Source: Puffinus mauretanicus
Taxonomy: Eukaryota; Chordata; Aves; Procellariiformes; Procellariidae
Assembly: GCA_023333565.1 (NCBI GenBank)
Contig: JAJKFH010001679.1
Coordinates: 744,001 to 808,000, forward strand
DNA length: 64,000 nt
Reading direction: 5' to 3'
Positions 12,669 to 23,478 of the stretch are shown piece by piece. Made by a program: the position numbers and the translations under genes. The notes below the pieces were generated by a model. The model had not been told where the DNA came from. It saw nothing but the letters and a program-made list of their open reading frames with translations, and made no database searches. Position 1 is the first letter of the stretch, and each line of letters begins with the position of its first letter.

Positions 12669-12919
12669 GAATCATAGAATCATAGAATCATAGAATCACA
12701 AAGGTTGGAAAAGATCATCGAGTCCAACTGTCAACCTAACACTACCATGCACACTACACCATGTCCCTAAGGGCCTCATCTACACATCTTTTAAATACTT
12801 CCAGGGATGGTGACTCAACCACTTCCCTGGGCAGCCTGTTCCAAGACCTGACCACTCTTTCAGTAAAGAAATTTTTCCTCATATCCAATCTAAACCTCCA
12901 ATCTAAACCTCCCTAAAGA
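12669..12919 (-). mobile_element. CR1 LINE 3' end (short 5'-truncated copy)
   Basis: The plus strand starts with tandem copies of the octamer ATCATAGA, the reverse complement of the ATTCTATG-type tail of CR1 elements. It continues as GGTTGGAAAAGATCATCGAG and then the conserved CR1 3' region, including TCCCTGGGCAGCCTGTTCCA. Read on the minus strand, the end of ORF2 is recognisable around [21 protein letters not shown] fragments but is full of stops. The copy is about 250 bp, cut at its 5' end near 12919, where ATCTAAACCTCC is duplicated. It is a dead-on-arrival insertion. Confidence 0.93.
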
Positions 12920-14804
12920 AGGTCAATAGAGAAGTTTAACAAAAAGGAATGTGAGCAGATGGTTTAATGACAGAGTATAAATGCTTCCATGAGGAAAAGA
13001 TTCTTTAATGTAATAGAAAAGGACAGAATACAATCTCTAGCTTTAAAGCTAGGCAAATTCAGACTAGAAATAAAATATCATGTTTTAATAGATAATTAAG
13101 CACTGAAAACCTTTCTTTACAATGTGATTAAATAACCAGCACCCTTTAAATGTATACTCTGTGCCACTCTGCCTCTGTAAAAAGGTATTTTTAACTCAGT
13201 CATGGATGTGAAACAGAATCACTGAGTGAAACTCTGTGGTCTGAGCGATCCAGGAAGTCAAATCACATGGCAATAATGATGGGTTAAGACAGTGGGACCC
13301 AATTCTTCCAACTCCTTGTCCACAGTCCCTATCTACTACTATACCCTGCTTCTCTAAAACTCTTGCATAGACCTAATCTTGCTATGTTCTCTACGTAACC
13401 CTTCCAGTAGGTGAAGTTTCACTAATGTCTGTAAACAAAACCTTTGATCACATCGCAACAACAGTAGGTAAAGAATATTACTAGTGATATTATGCTAAGC
13501 CATAGTCCTGTCTTCGGCAGATCCATCTTCATATCTCCTTGGACCATTTTTGACTTAACGAGTATTAAAAGGCTTCCATCCCTGGAGCTATCTTCCAGAT
13601 CCTTAGACTGCAGTATAAATTCACTATGACTAGCAACTTTTTGTGCATCTGCCACTGAGAGGTCCTGAAGCAAGGGCAAAACAAAAAAAGATGAGGTAGT
13701 TTCTCAACAATTTCAGTGTGCATTTTCTGTTTTGATCTCCTTGACAAGATAATATTTAGAATTTCACTGGTTATCCTCTTGGTTGCTAAGTGACAGCAGA
13801 ACTGGGGACGAGGAAAATTCACTTTGCAGGAGAGCACCCAAAGAACACTGTTCTCAGGATAACGCTTTTACTATTACAGTGCAACACATGTCATGGAAAA
13901 TGATAAGCTAAAGAACATCCAAGAAAGGGACTCCTCCAGCAAAGCTGACAGTTTGCAAATTTGAACAGAAACAGTCATTGCTAAAAAAAAAAAAGTGGGT
14001 TTTAGAGTGAGATCCATGCTGTCATATTCAATTGATATTTCCAGTTCATACAGCAGCCACCCTAGGGCTCTGATTCAGTGGATCCTTAAGCATGCTGCCA
14101 TAACCCAGACATGCAAGGACATGTGTGATATCAGTGGCTAAGGGTATTCTCCAGAAGATTTGATCCCCATGTAGGTGCAATCAAGGAGTGCTCTGTCTCC
14201 ATGTGACTGTCTCAGAAAGGGCTGAGGACTGCCTCTACACTCATCATTTGGTTTATGACTGGACATGTTCTGCATGCACCGTAGAGGATATATCTAAATC
14301 TATGTTTGCTGGTTTATGGTACACATCGACTATTACCCTGAGAAGACCTAAACTTCTCAGGGGCTTATCCAGCCCTACATTCAGTGGGCAACCTTGTTGT
14401 GGATTTGGACCATATGACAGTGCAATGACAGAGCAGAGCAATATCTTAACACCACACAATTTATTTTTTCAGAGCAGGAAAGACATATGTGTATATCTGA
14501 AAAACAACAGGAATCCCATGCCAAAATTTTGCGTGGTGAGTCATCTTTGCAAGTATAAATCTTCCAAGCTTTCAGACTGCATAGAGTGCCACTTGCCTTC
14601 TCCCTTTCTACCAGTTCTTGTTCACATGAAGCCTGTACACACTTCACCTGAAGAAGCATCTCTAATCTCAATTCTAACACGTCTGCATGTGTCCGAACTG
14701 AAAACCTAGACATCTCCCAAATGGCCACTAGATAGACAGCCTTTTATTCCAGAAGATTGAGAAGCCAGTGGAAGGACAATCAAAGCTGATGTTTCCAGAC
14801 TGCT
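12920..14804. other. Apparently unique non-coding stretch with one 173-codon open frame
   Basis: Contains the longest open frame of the window, 14188-14709 on the plus strand. It matches no family I know, is rich in Ser, Cys and Leu, and has no domain-like pattern or Kozak context. In 64 kb a frame of this length is within chance expectation, so I do not call it a gene. Confidence 0.55.
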
Positions 14805-14842
14805 CCCTGTGTATTGGGTTTACATGGCAATGTTTTGTAGCA

Positions 14843-14857
14843 GGGTGGGGGGGAGGG
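14843..14857 (+). other. G-quadruplex-type motif in the U3 of LTR copy A
   Basis: GGGTGGGGGGGAGGG fits four G3 runs with one-base loops on the plus strand. The sister LTR lacks the motif in the corresponding part, so it arose in this copy. Confidence 0.55.
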
Positions 14858-15007
14858 ATGTGGAGGACTGCAGGGGTGGCCCCGGTGGGTTCAAACTAGG
14901 AGTTTGTCCACACGTCAGACAGAGCCAGCTCCAGCTGGCTCCAAGATGGACTCACTGCTGTCCAAGGCTGAGCCCATCAGCAATGCCGGTGGCGCCTCTT
15001 GATAACA

Positions 15008-15015
15008 TATTTAAG
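15008..15015 (+). promoter_or_regulatory. TATA box of LTR copy A
   Basis: TATTTAAG lies in the context GATAACATATTTAAGTAAGG. The minus-strand sister LTR has GATAACGTATTTAAGAAGGG at the matching place, near 56563-56582. Conservation between two separate insertions supports it as the family's core promoter, with a start about 30 bases downstream. Confidence 0.65.
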
Positions 15016-15179
15016 TAAGGGGAAAAAACACTGCCCACCAGCTGTGAGAGAGGAGTGAGAAAAAGGGAGAGAAACAGCCCTGCAGACGCTAAGGTCAGTG
15101 GAGAAGGAGGAGGAGGAGGTGCTCCAGGAGCTGGAGCAGAGATTTACCTGCAGCCTGTGAAGAAGGCTGCATGGTGAGG

Positions 15180-15560
15180 CAGGTTGTCCCCCTGCAGCCC
15201 ATGGAGGCCCATGGCGGAGCAGATGTCCACCTGCAGCCTATGGTGGACCCCATGCTGGAGCAGGTGAATGTGCCCTGAAGGAAGTTATGACCCCATGGAG
15301 AGCCTGTGCTGGAGCAGACTCCTGGCAAGAAGTCTGGCCCATGGAGAGGAGCCCACGCTGGAGCAGGTCTTCTGGCAGGAGCTGCGGCCCATGGAGGACT
15401 CATGCTGGAGCCGTTCATTCCTGAAGGACTACACCCCATGGAAAGGACCTATGCTGGAGCAGTTCTCAAAGAACTGCAGCCTGTGGGAAGGATCCACTTC
15501 TTCTGTGAAGAACTGTATCCTGTGGGACGGACCCCAGGCTGGAGCAGGGGAAGAGTGTGA
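15180..15560 (+). repeat. Imperfect tandem array of about 48-bp units inside LTR copy A
   Basis: The core GCTGGAG recurs at 15254, 15308, 15357, 15404, 15453 and 15538, spaced 54, 49, 47, 49 and 85 bases apart. Each is paired with a CCCATGGAGAGG-like segment about 20 bases before it. The sister LTR shows the complement, TGCTCCAG, at 56024, 56115, 56164, 56211, 56263 and (as TGCTCTGG) 56313, with nearly the same spacing pattern in reverse. The array was therefore present in the ancestral LTR. Confidence 0.85.
15306..15560 (+). other. Small open frame (84 codons) within the LTR repeat array
   Basis: The frame begins MLEQTPGKK and ends TPGWSRGRV, with AGAGLLAG and LKELQPVGR between. The minus-strand LTR carries an 87-codon frame with matching start, end and middle (MLEQAPGRT, AGAGLLAG, HEELQPMGR, TPRWSRGRV). 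In copy A an overlapping 165-codon frame (15268-15765) is longer but has no equally long partner in the other LTR. The frame may be a by-product of repeat units whose length is near a multiple of three. No function is claimed. Confidence 0.35.
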
Positions 15561-15760
15561 GGACAAAAGAGCAGCGGAGATGAAGCATTATAGACTGACC
15601 GCAACCCCCATTCCCCGTCCCTCTGTGCCGCTCAGGGCAGGAGGAGGGAGAGGAGTCTGGAATGAGAGAGTGAAGTCGAGCTTGGGAAAAAGGAGGGCAG
15701 GGCAGGTGTTTTTAATTTTGTGTTTGGTTCTCACTATCCTACTCTATTCACTTAATTGGC

Positions 15761-15766
15761 AATAAA
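15761..15766 (+). terminator. AATAAA polyadenylation signal of LTR copy A
   Basis: AATAAA in GGCAATAAATTAAATTAATC. The sister LTR has the complement TTTATT at 55794-55799 in the same context. It lies about 750 bases after the TATA box, giving an unusually long R region that contains the whole repeat array. Confidence 0.7.
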
Positions 15767-15967
15767 TTAAATTAATCTTCCCCAAGTCGAGCCTGGTTTG
15801 CACATGATGGTAATTGGTAAGCAATCTCTCTGTCCTTCAGTCGACCCACAAGCTTGTCCTTAAATCGACCCACGAGCTTTTTCATTTTCTCCCCCTGTCC
15901 TGTTGAGGAGGAGGAGTGAGAGCACGACTTGGTGGGTGCCTGGCAGCCATTAACTCACCACACCCTG

Positions 15968-18205
15968 ATGGCATCTCCACGTTGTTCTTCAACAAGACAT
16001 CAAGCTTGCTTTCTCTGAGCAGGCAGCTATAATGAATACCTGTACCTTAGGCCAAGGCAGAAACATGATTAATCCACTGAACAAAATGGATGTCATACTT
16101 TGATATAGATATATCTCAGACTCACAAACATGCCTGCTTTAGCACACAGGCCCTTTCAGTGAGACTGTTCTACTTAAAACTGCTCAATATTTGAGACTCC
16201 TGTTTAGCTACAGTCCACAGCCAGCATAGCAATTGATTAAACTTAATTGCAGTCTAATCTTAATTGTAGTCTAAAGACATTGAGGATGTGAAACTGCATA
16301 TAGGAGGCAACCTCAACATTAATTCTACCATGAAGCCAAATGCCTCAGATAGACCTCTTTAACAATCAATTCTAACTGAGACTCATGAACAGTGGTGTTC
16401 ACTGAGTAAAACTGCATAGTTATTTAATGCTGAAGATAGCAATAATAGGGTTTGTGTGCATTCTTTGCCTGTTTCTATGCTTTGCTACACCTGGGTCTTT
16501 TTTCAGTACAAATATTAATTGTACTTCTCGAAATTACCTTTGTAAATACTCTAAAAAAATTATTGGAAATGTGTATTGTCCTAAATTAAAAATATGGGAT
16601 TTATATAAACAAATGACATATCCATTAGTCTTAATCAAACAGATTAAGATTACCCATTCCAAAATTCTTACTTAACAAACAAAAAACAAACAACATAGGT
16701 ATATAGGTATATTATAGGAATATAGGCTTTATGTTTTGCAATCTGGCAGAATAAGATCCATTTAAAGCTCCAAAGAGCAATTTGGTTTCATTTCTTGTTT
16801 TGCTTTTCTCTTGAATCTTTCAGTGAGGTGAAAAGATTGTATCCCATCTGTTTCATTTTGCACTACTTGTCTCCTTGTAGCACTTTAGTATTTTTCTGTG
16901 TTGCCTTGCCCACTCATGGGACTGACCAGCTGGCCACAGATCCAATTTAGCCAGCTGTTAGATGCTCAAAGAGAGAGAACCTGTGCTAGGGAGGGGTACC
17001 AAACCGATTTGCAACCTTCATCTAATGTTGTGAATACCTACTTGTAAAATAATCCTTCTCTTGCTGGTTCAGTCAGTGGATTAATGCAGTACTTCTCACA
17101 TTTCAAAGTGGTTCACAGCTTGTTGAGTATTAGTGACTGATTTATAAATATGACTTCAGAAGACCAGCTTGGTTCAATCTATTTATTGGCTAAAGCTATA
17201 AAAGGCCATAACTAATCAGCTTTAAAAAGATATGTGTTATAAAGTCCTTTGCTTTTGTTCCTGCTATAAGCAGAAGATCAAATGTAAGAAAATTTTTAAA
17301 ATGCGTAGTTATATTTCCAGTCACTGTTTATTAGTTAATTGCATGTTTTCTGTAGCCTGACATAATCTCTATTTGACTGTCGAATAAGCAGCTGTACCAA
17401 TCTACTAAAATATTAATCATAAAGACCACCTACAGGCCTTCCTGTTTTCTAGCAGCCATCTGGCTGGTAGAGAAAACCTGGCTCAGAAGGGAAAGTAAGA
17501 AAAATGCAGAACTTCGAAATAACTCGTATTTGGGGGGAGGGGAATGGGAAAAGCAAGCACTGGATTAGCAATCTAACAACCCCCCCAAACTGCTCGGTAA
17601 AATACGAGATCTTGAAAAGTTTATCCAGGCCTAAAGCTGCAGAGCAAAGCACCTTGGAAGTTCGTGACACAGCTTATCATAAGCACATAAAACCTTATGC
17701 TAATGAATAGCCAAAATAATGGATGATAACAGGAGCAGCTGAGACAATATTTCATATTTTGAAAGAGGCAATAGGATTTTTATAATAAACTGTGACTTAA
17801 TATATCAGAGCGTCTGTGTCAGACTTTAATTTAGTAGAAGTATGAATCCCACAAAAGGAACAGAGCCAAAAGCTGTTTTAAAACTACAGACTGGTTTTAT
17901 GAGCAGATCTTCATGCTACCTGCTAATGGCCATTTTATTGTTATTTCACAGCGGTTTCTAGGTCTGGCTTGCAGCAAGGAAGATAGGACATGGGCTTGTA
18001 CCTCTCACCTTCAAATCAGCCACCAGGCAGCCAGCACTGCCCTATGCATCTCTGTAGATTTACAAGTTGTTAAATGTTGTTCCACCTCCTCTCTTCTCTG
18101 CATATGTATGTAAGTGCACATTTGCACTTGTATATATAGGGGTTTTATTTATGGTATAATTGCAGATTTTGCCACAGCACCTCGAGTATTTAAAGTTCTT
18201 TTGAA
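15968..18205. other. Apparently unique non-coding stretch
   Basis: No gene is recognisable and open frames stay below 85 codons. A 17-bp tandem duplication lies at 16242-16275, and short A- and AC-rich runs occur near 16670-16700. Confidence 0.55.
16242..16275 (+). repeat. 17-bp tandem duplication
   Basis: CTTAATTGCAGTCTAAT is followed at once by CTTAATTGTAGTCTAAA, identical at 15 of 17 positions. It is a small slippage duplication. Confidence 0.8.
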
Positions 18206-18392
18206 AAAGCCAAAAGTCATCTTATAGCCTTACATCTGGCCTCTTAACAGATTCTCTTCATGAGTTTTCTCATCTGTAAAACACTTTGTTGGCAATTATG
18301 AGGATTAATGAGTTGATGTTATGAAAGTAGATGGAAAGCAAAAAGTGCTACATTAGATGCTATATATGGTTTGTATTATTATTATTTATACG
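18206..18392 (+). mobile_element. Fossil MIR-like (CORE) SINE
   Basis: The run of blocks TTTTCTCATCTGTAAAAC, TTATGAGGATTAATGAGTTG and AAAGTGCTACATTAGATGCTA, ending in TATTATTATTATTTAT, follows the order of the middle and 3' part of MIR elements. The match is by eye and the copy is strongly decayed, as expected for a family that stopped moving before birds diversified. Confidence 0.6.
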
Positions 18393-19913
18393 TTAATGGC
18401 TTTGGTTGAGCTTTAAATGCCACTGGCTATCAGGTGGGTATTTGCAGTCCTGTTATGTATCATTTCATGGAAATATTTTAACCAGAGCAAGATAAAAGTG
18501 GTTTCTTTGAGAACAAATTTCATTGCTCTTATTTTCTTACCTTAAAATAAACCTAAACCTACAAAAAAACTAAAAACCAAGACTGTGTTTTGAGAAGGAC
18601 GCACAAATCTTTTTCTCTCATGGCCATCAGGTGAGCAGCTACTTCTCCAAGTGTTGACCAGAGGCCTGACTCAGCCCTGGAAGCTGTTGCACGCTCTGTC
18701 AACCCTGTGTGATGAGGCAGGACTAAGATGTCCCTCACCCAGAACCACCTGGACCGCTTTGCCTTGCTGACTGTAGGAGGTATGATTGAGAACCTGAGGT
18801 GATGTTTAGCTGGGATACTGTGAGTCAAAGACAATTCATATGAGCTGAAGGAGGCTGTCCCTCTGTAAGGAGAAGATGATTATTTGGAAAGGGTATCTGG
18901 GAACCAGGCATTGCCTCCACTGATTTAAGGGATGAGAAGGCAAATATCTTTGAGAACTTAAAATTTCTCTGTCCTATCTGTTTTTCCCTATCTGTTATTT
19001 TATGCTCCTCACATACAGGTTTTGGGAGATAAAATGAATGTCTGTGAATTATTTTGAGCATCCCAGATGAGTGATTTGAACCAGGAACTGGATTATCACT
19101 GGGTAAGGTACAATATGGTCGCGGTGATAAAGAGAATCATCTTGACACAGGGTAAAGTTGATATTTTTGTCTCTTTGGTTTCCTTTTCACATTCAGTTTG
19201 GAGTAAAATGGGTGATTTTTCCTGGAATGATGAGCTGTCTGCTTGGACACTTGTGTGTAAGCTTAGATGAAGCATATCCAGAGCTCTACATAGATCCAAC
19301 CTTCCTTCTTTTTAAATTAGTGGGAAACCTCTTGCTGCCTGTATTAAAAGAAAAATGAGGCCTGTGTTCAACTGTTTTGTCTCCAAACTACTTAAATTTC
19401 ACTCTTGAAGATAAATGCAGTACCCTTGCCAGACAGCTTTTTGAAGACTGCGGCAATCAGAAATCCAGGAAGAACAGATTTGTTGCTCTATTCCTATAGC
19501 TAGCCCAGACACTGTCAATAAAAAAAGAAGCTGGCTGAGAACAAGATGGAAACTCTGAACTTTCAGACTTATCAGTTCTGGAAGTTCCTCCTGAAAAAAA
19601 CTGCCTTTTCAGACCTAGTACTAGCGAGATGGAGAATGTTTATTTATTTAAAGAATACTGAGAGGTTTGTTTTATCATATTCAGAGTAATTTTTTTTGCC
19701 AAATGCTGATCTCTCTTATTACGGTATAAATGTAAATATAGAAATGTTGGGGATTTTTTATTGTGGTATAAATATAGTGATCAATATTACACATGGCTAG
19801 AACTTGCCCCATCAAGTGCAAATTTTCTTTTTACATTTACCCATTTCATGTCAACAAGCCAAATGAGGAAGATTTAAAATAACTCTTGAGGATGAATAAA
19901 AAAATTAGCAGTG

Positions 19914-19964
19914 TATGTTTGTGTGTATATAAATATATATACACACACATATACACACACATGC
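19914..19964. repeat. TG/TA/CA microsatellite with a perfect hairpin
   Basis: Alternating purine-pyrimidine tract. TGTGTGTATATA (19920-19931) and TATATACACACA (19936-19947) are perfect 12-base inverted arms around an AATA loop, so the tract can extrude as a cruciform. Confidence 0.85.
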
Positions 19965-22900
19965 TTTCAAATCCTTGTCTGGTTCTGGTTTCTGTTCTCC
20001 CCCTGTCATATTCATTCTAATTTCATCAGATGGGAGAGAAAAAGCCTGAATTAAATGTTAGTTGTTCAGAAACTCCAGAAACAATACCCTGACAGCTCTC
20101 AGCAATTCACTGAATGAGAGACTGGTGCGGGATTTGGAGAGATACACAAAGTGTCTTTTGATCTGACCTGTTTAGGACAAAGGCACGTTCAACAGGAGCA
20201 TGGATGGGCAGACATTGTCCTTAACATTATCTGCCAGTCACTAATTCCAGTTTTCAGATTAAAAAGTAATTCTGCTCTAATCCAGGGATGGCAAATTAGA
20301 CATTCCCTGAATTAAGAAACACGTTACATGTTCTGCTTTCCCCCTCACCATTTGCCTGGGGATGTGAACTTGGATATGAATCGCTGGGTGTTTGATTTTT
20401 CCATTGAACCAGACTTACCTGTAAAGCAAAATTGCAGTTATAAAAACATCACTTGAGAAAGAAGTCACCTGGGCTACCTGCGTGCGTGTACCAATACTCA
20501 GCATCCCAATTTCTAAGGCCTACAGTGAACATGTGATAAAAAGCAGGAGAAAAGGCCTCTGGAACAAAAAAAAACTCATAACAGCATCACATTGTTTCTG
20601 CTCTGAGGTCTAGTAGAAAGTCAGGTTTTCGGCTGGGAACTGCAGCCCCGTTCAGGACAGCAGTTAGGTGCCCATCCTTGTCCCACACCGACATTCCCCA
20701 TGGGATGAAAGCATCTGTTTCACTGCTTGGTGGAATGGTCTGCTACCAGGTCCGCAATCTCCTGAATGCAAATGTCTTGGGATTTTGGATGTCATAGGAA
20801 AAGATATTTATTTTTATTGCAACTAGCTCTGCCTTCCCTTTTTTATTTCTGTCTTGGCCCCTTTCTTACCTCTGTCTTGGAGACTAATGCAATACAAGTC
20901 TCTCTGCTCTGCAGACCACTGTGGAGGTCAGTGATGTGCGCTGGCATTTCGATCTTCTCAGGGGAAGAGAGGGAGAAGAGGAGGATGGGAAAAAAAGCCT
21001 ATTTAGCATAGGAATACAACATTTTCCTTTTTTTCCTAGCAAGGGCTCTCTGTGAGAACAGGCATGTGTTTCAGAGGCCCTGTCTGTCTGCAGGCAGGTC
21101 CTGCTATCACTAGGGCTCGCAAGAGAGCTGCTGGAGCCAGCCTTGGTTTGCTGCAGGAATTGCTGCTTCTCTGCTAAGCCCAGGCTGTAAGGCAGCTAAC
21201 TGTGTCTGCCTGCTGCCAGGACGAGATGGAAATCTTGGGGAGGCAATCTGCACAGGGGGGAGCCTTACAGCCCTTGCTACAAGAAATCAGGGGATGCCGC
21301 GGTACCCAAAGGAACCAGGCTCAGGGATGCTGCCAGCTCTGCCTGGTGAAGTGGATCAATAAGGGGCTCGGCCCTGCCCTGATCTCTGCTGCTTGCTGCC
21401 CTCCATCTGGGTGTGCTGCCACTGTTCCTGTGCTGTTTGTGAGCTCTTACCAGGCAAACGCTGGTATGACGTCTCTTCCTTAAGTCTCATTCCCATGCAA
21501 GTCCTGACAGAGTGAGAAAAGGATTTTTCCAAAACAACCACGCTGTTCCACCCAAACAAACACCTCTGAGCAGTGAAATGCCCCGTAATCATTTCATATT
21601 TAATCTTACGGCTTCTCCTGGCACTGTGGATAGCACCGCACTTTGACACCAGCACCAGCATTTCACTGTCATCTCCCTCCCATTCCAGCATCCCCTGGCA
21701 GCGCTGCCGGGAAGGGGAACATGACCAGCTGCGTTCCTGAAGCACGTTCAAAGTCATTTCTGTATGCCATGTCTCTACAGGGCTGGGACAACTTGACATA
21801 ATTATTATGCCACAGAAACCCTTTCCCAAACAACATGGCTGCTGTCAGAAAGCTCTTTGTTAGGCACTCGCTGCTGGCTTTTAAAAATAATTGGTTCATA
21901 TTTTCACAGGTGCTGAGCTTGTGTAATCCCAGTCATTTCATTGCAGGGTACGGTGCGATGAATGAAGAAGGGGAGCTGCCACAGCATCACCAAGGAAAAG
22001 GGGATCACCCCTGGACTTACAAGAAGAAGAGAGAAAAGTGTTCCTACCTACTCCCACTTAATTAACATCTCATTTGCATTTGGCTACGCAGCTGCTCAGC
22101 TGCATTCCCTAAATGTGCAGCTCTGAGATATGGGGGGCCCTGAAAACAGTGTTTGGGCAAACATTTATTTCACGTTGCCCGTTGTGTGCCTCAGGCCCTG
22201 CTAAGCCAAACAACTGATAAGACTGAGACCCATGCGCTGGGATGATTTGTGGTCTGCTGGCCATGGCAGTGGCTTGAGAGGGGCAAAGACATGGTTCATC
22301 CCCCTGTCTTAAATCCTAAAGTGCCTTCCCGTGTGTGAGACGAGTGTCTGAGCACTATTTAGTGGAAGAGGGACATAGCAGCATCTTGTCCCTCTTTTAA
22401 GACTCCGTCCCCTTGTGACTCTGTCATTCAGATGAGGACATTGCCCCTAGGAAATACACGGTTTTTGTCATTCCTAAAAATTGTTCATCACATTTGATTT
22501 AGTTGAAATTGCCTTTTGGGGGCACACAGATGAGTCACTAATAGAAAGTCAGTCTGAGCTCAAGACTGCCTTAAAGAAGGGGGCAAAGCAACAGCCCCAC
22601 AGCCCTGCCAAAAGCAAGCCTCCTGTTGATGTCAAAGGCCTTCACACCAAAGCTTCTCGGAGCCAGGATCTTCTTGGTCTCCATTTCAGTTGTCTTAGAC
22701 TGGTCTTCTGAGTTGATGATTAAAGGAAGGTGTAAGAGCACTTTGGGTTTTCTGAACCTGCTGGGTGGCATCTATAATGCCTCATAATCTCATTTTCCAG
22801 GGGAGGCAGAGAGCACAAGAAGAGGCTGGGACAGCTGTGTCTGAGGGCTTCTGTAAAAAAGAGTGGTCTGGGAGGGATGTGGAAAAGCAGAAAACATCCA

Positions 22901-23462
22901 GCAGCATCCAGCAGTCGCTGCAGCTGTGTGGCTGCAACGTGAGGCACAGAAAGCTGGAGAGCTGAGGAAGAAGGGTCTTCCAAGGGCTGACATCCTGATT
23001 TCTGGGGTATCTCTCCAAGCCACTCAAAAACCAAGAAGCTTGCAGGTGATCTGTGCATTTAGGAAACCCACTGACCCAGAGAAAACAGCCCCAGATAGGG
23101 CCTTCATCGTCTTTCCATTTGTAGGCTACTGGCAGGAACAGCTACGTTCCTTATGGAAATAAAAAAGATAAAACAGCAAGAGTTCCACCCCAAATATATC
23201 ACTGTATGAAAGAAAAATAGGCACACTGAAGTGTTTGACTGACTCTCATACCAGGGCTGTTTGAGCAAGATGCAGAGTAGAGCAAGGGGTCAAGGGAAGA
23301 AATCTGGGGGCATAAAAAAGTGAAAGATCATACTGATTGAGTCCAAGAGCTCATCCTGGGGAGAAAATTAAGAACTTTTGTGTTAAGAGCTGGGGTGGTT
23401 CTTGGACAGAGAATAGGCATGTTATTACTCATTTAATTTCTCCTGTGTTCAGGAAACAAGGA

Positions 23463-23478
23463 TTTTTTTTTTTTTTTT
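23463..23478 (+). repeat. T16 homopolymer
   Basis: Sixteen uninterrupted T residues. Equivalent to a poly(A) tail on the minus strand, but the sequence beside it shows no retrocopy that I can recognise. Confidence 0.9.

Larger units (their letters stand above)
14810..15962 (+). mobile_element. ERV solo LTR, complete, about 1.15 kb (copy A)
   Basis: The element runs from TGTATTGGGTTTACATGGCA to TTAACTCACCACA. It is flanked by perfect CCCTG copies at 14805-14809 and 15963-15967, which fixes both ends. It has a TATA box (15008-15015), a long region with an imperfect array of about 48-bp units (15180-15560), and AATAAA at 15761-15766. The last 200 bases contain two GTCGACCCAC-like copies. No gag, pol or env sequence is present, so it is a solo LTR. 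It is related along its length to the minus-strand LTR at 55611-56751. A 5-bp duplication fits ERVL or some class I viruses; I favour ERVL by resemblance to bird LTRs. Confidence 0.93.

Noticed and set aside
14188..14709. 173-codon open frame, the longest outside repeats.
   Set aside because: No family resemblance, no supportive start context, and a length within chance expectation for the number of frames in 64 kb.
15268..15765. 165-codon plus-strand frame in LTR copy A considered as a retroviral gene.
   Set aside because: It shows no gag, protease, pol or env motif and is made of LTR repeat units.
21356..21829. 157-codon minus-strand frame in a GC-richer stretch.
   Set aside because: It overlaps a 93-codon frame on the other strand, has no recognisable domain, and its length is chance-like.
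23463..23478. T16 run as the tail of a minus-strand processed pseudogene.
   Set aside because: No gene-like sequence lies beside it and no target duplication could be found.
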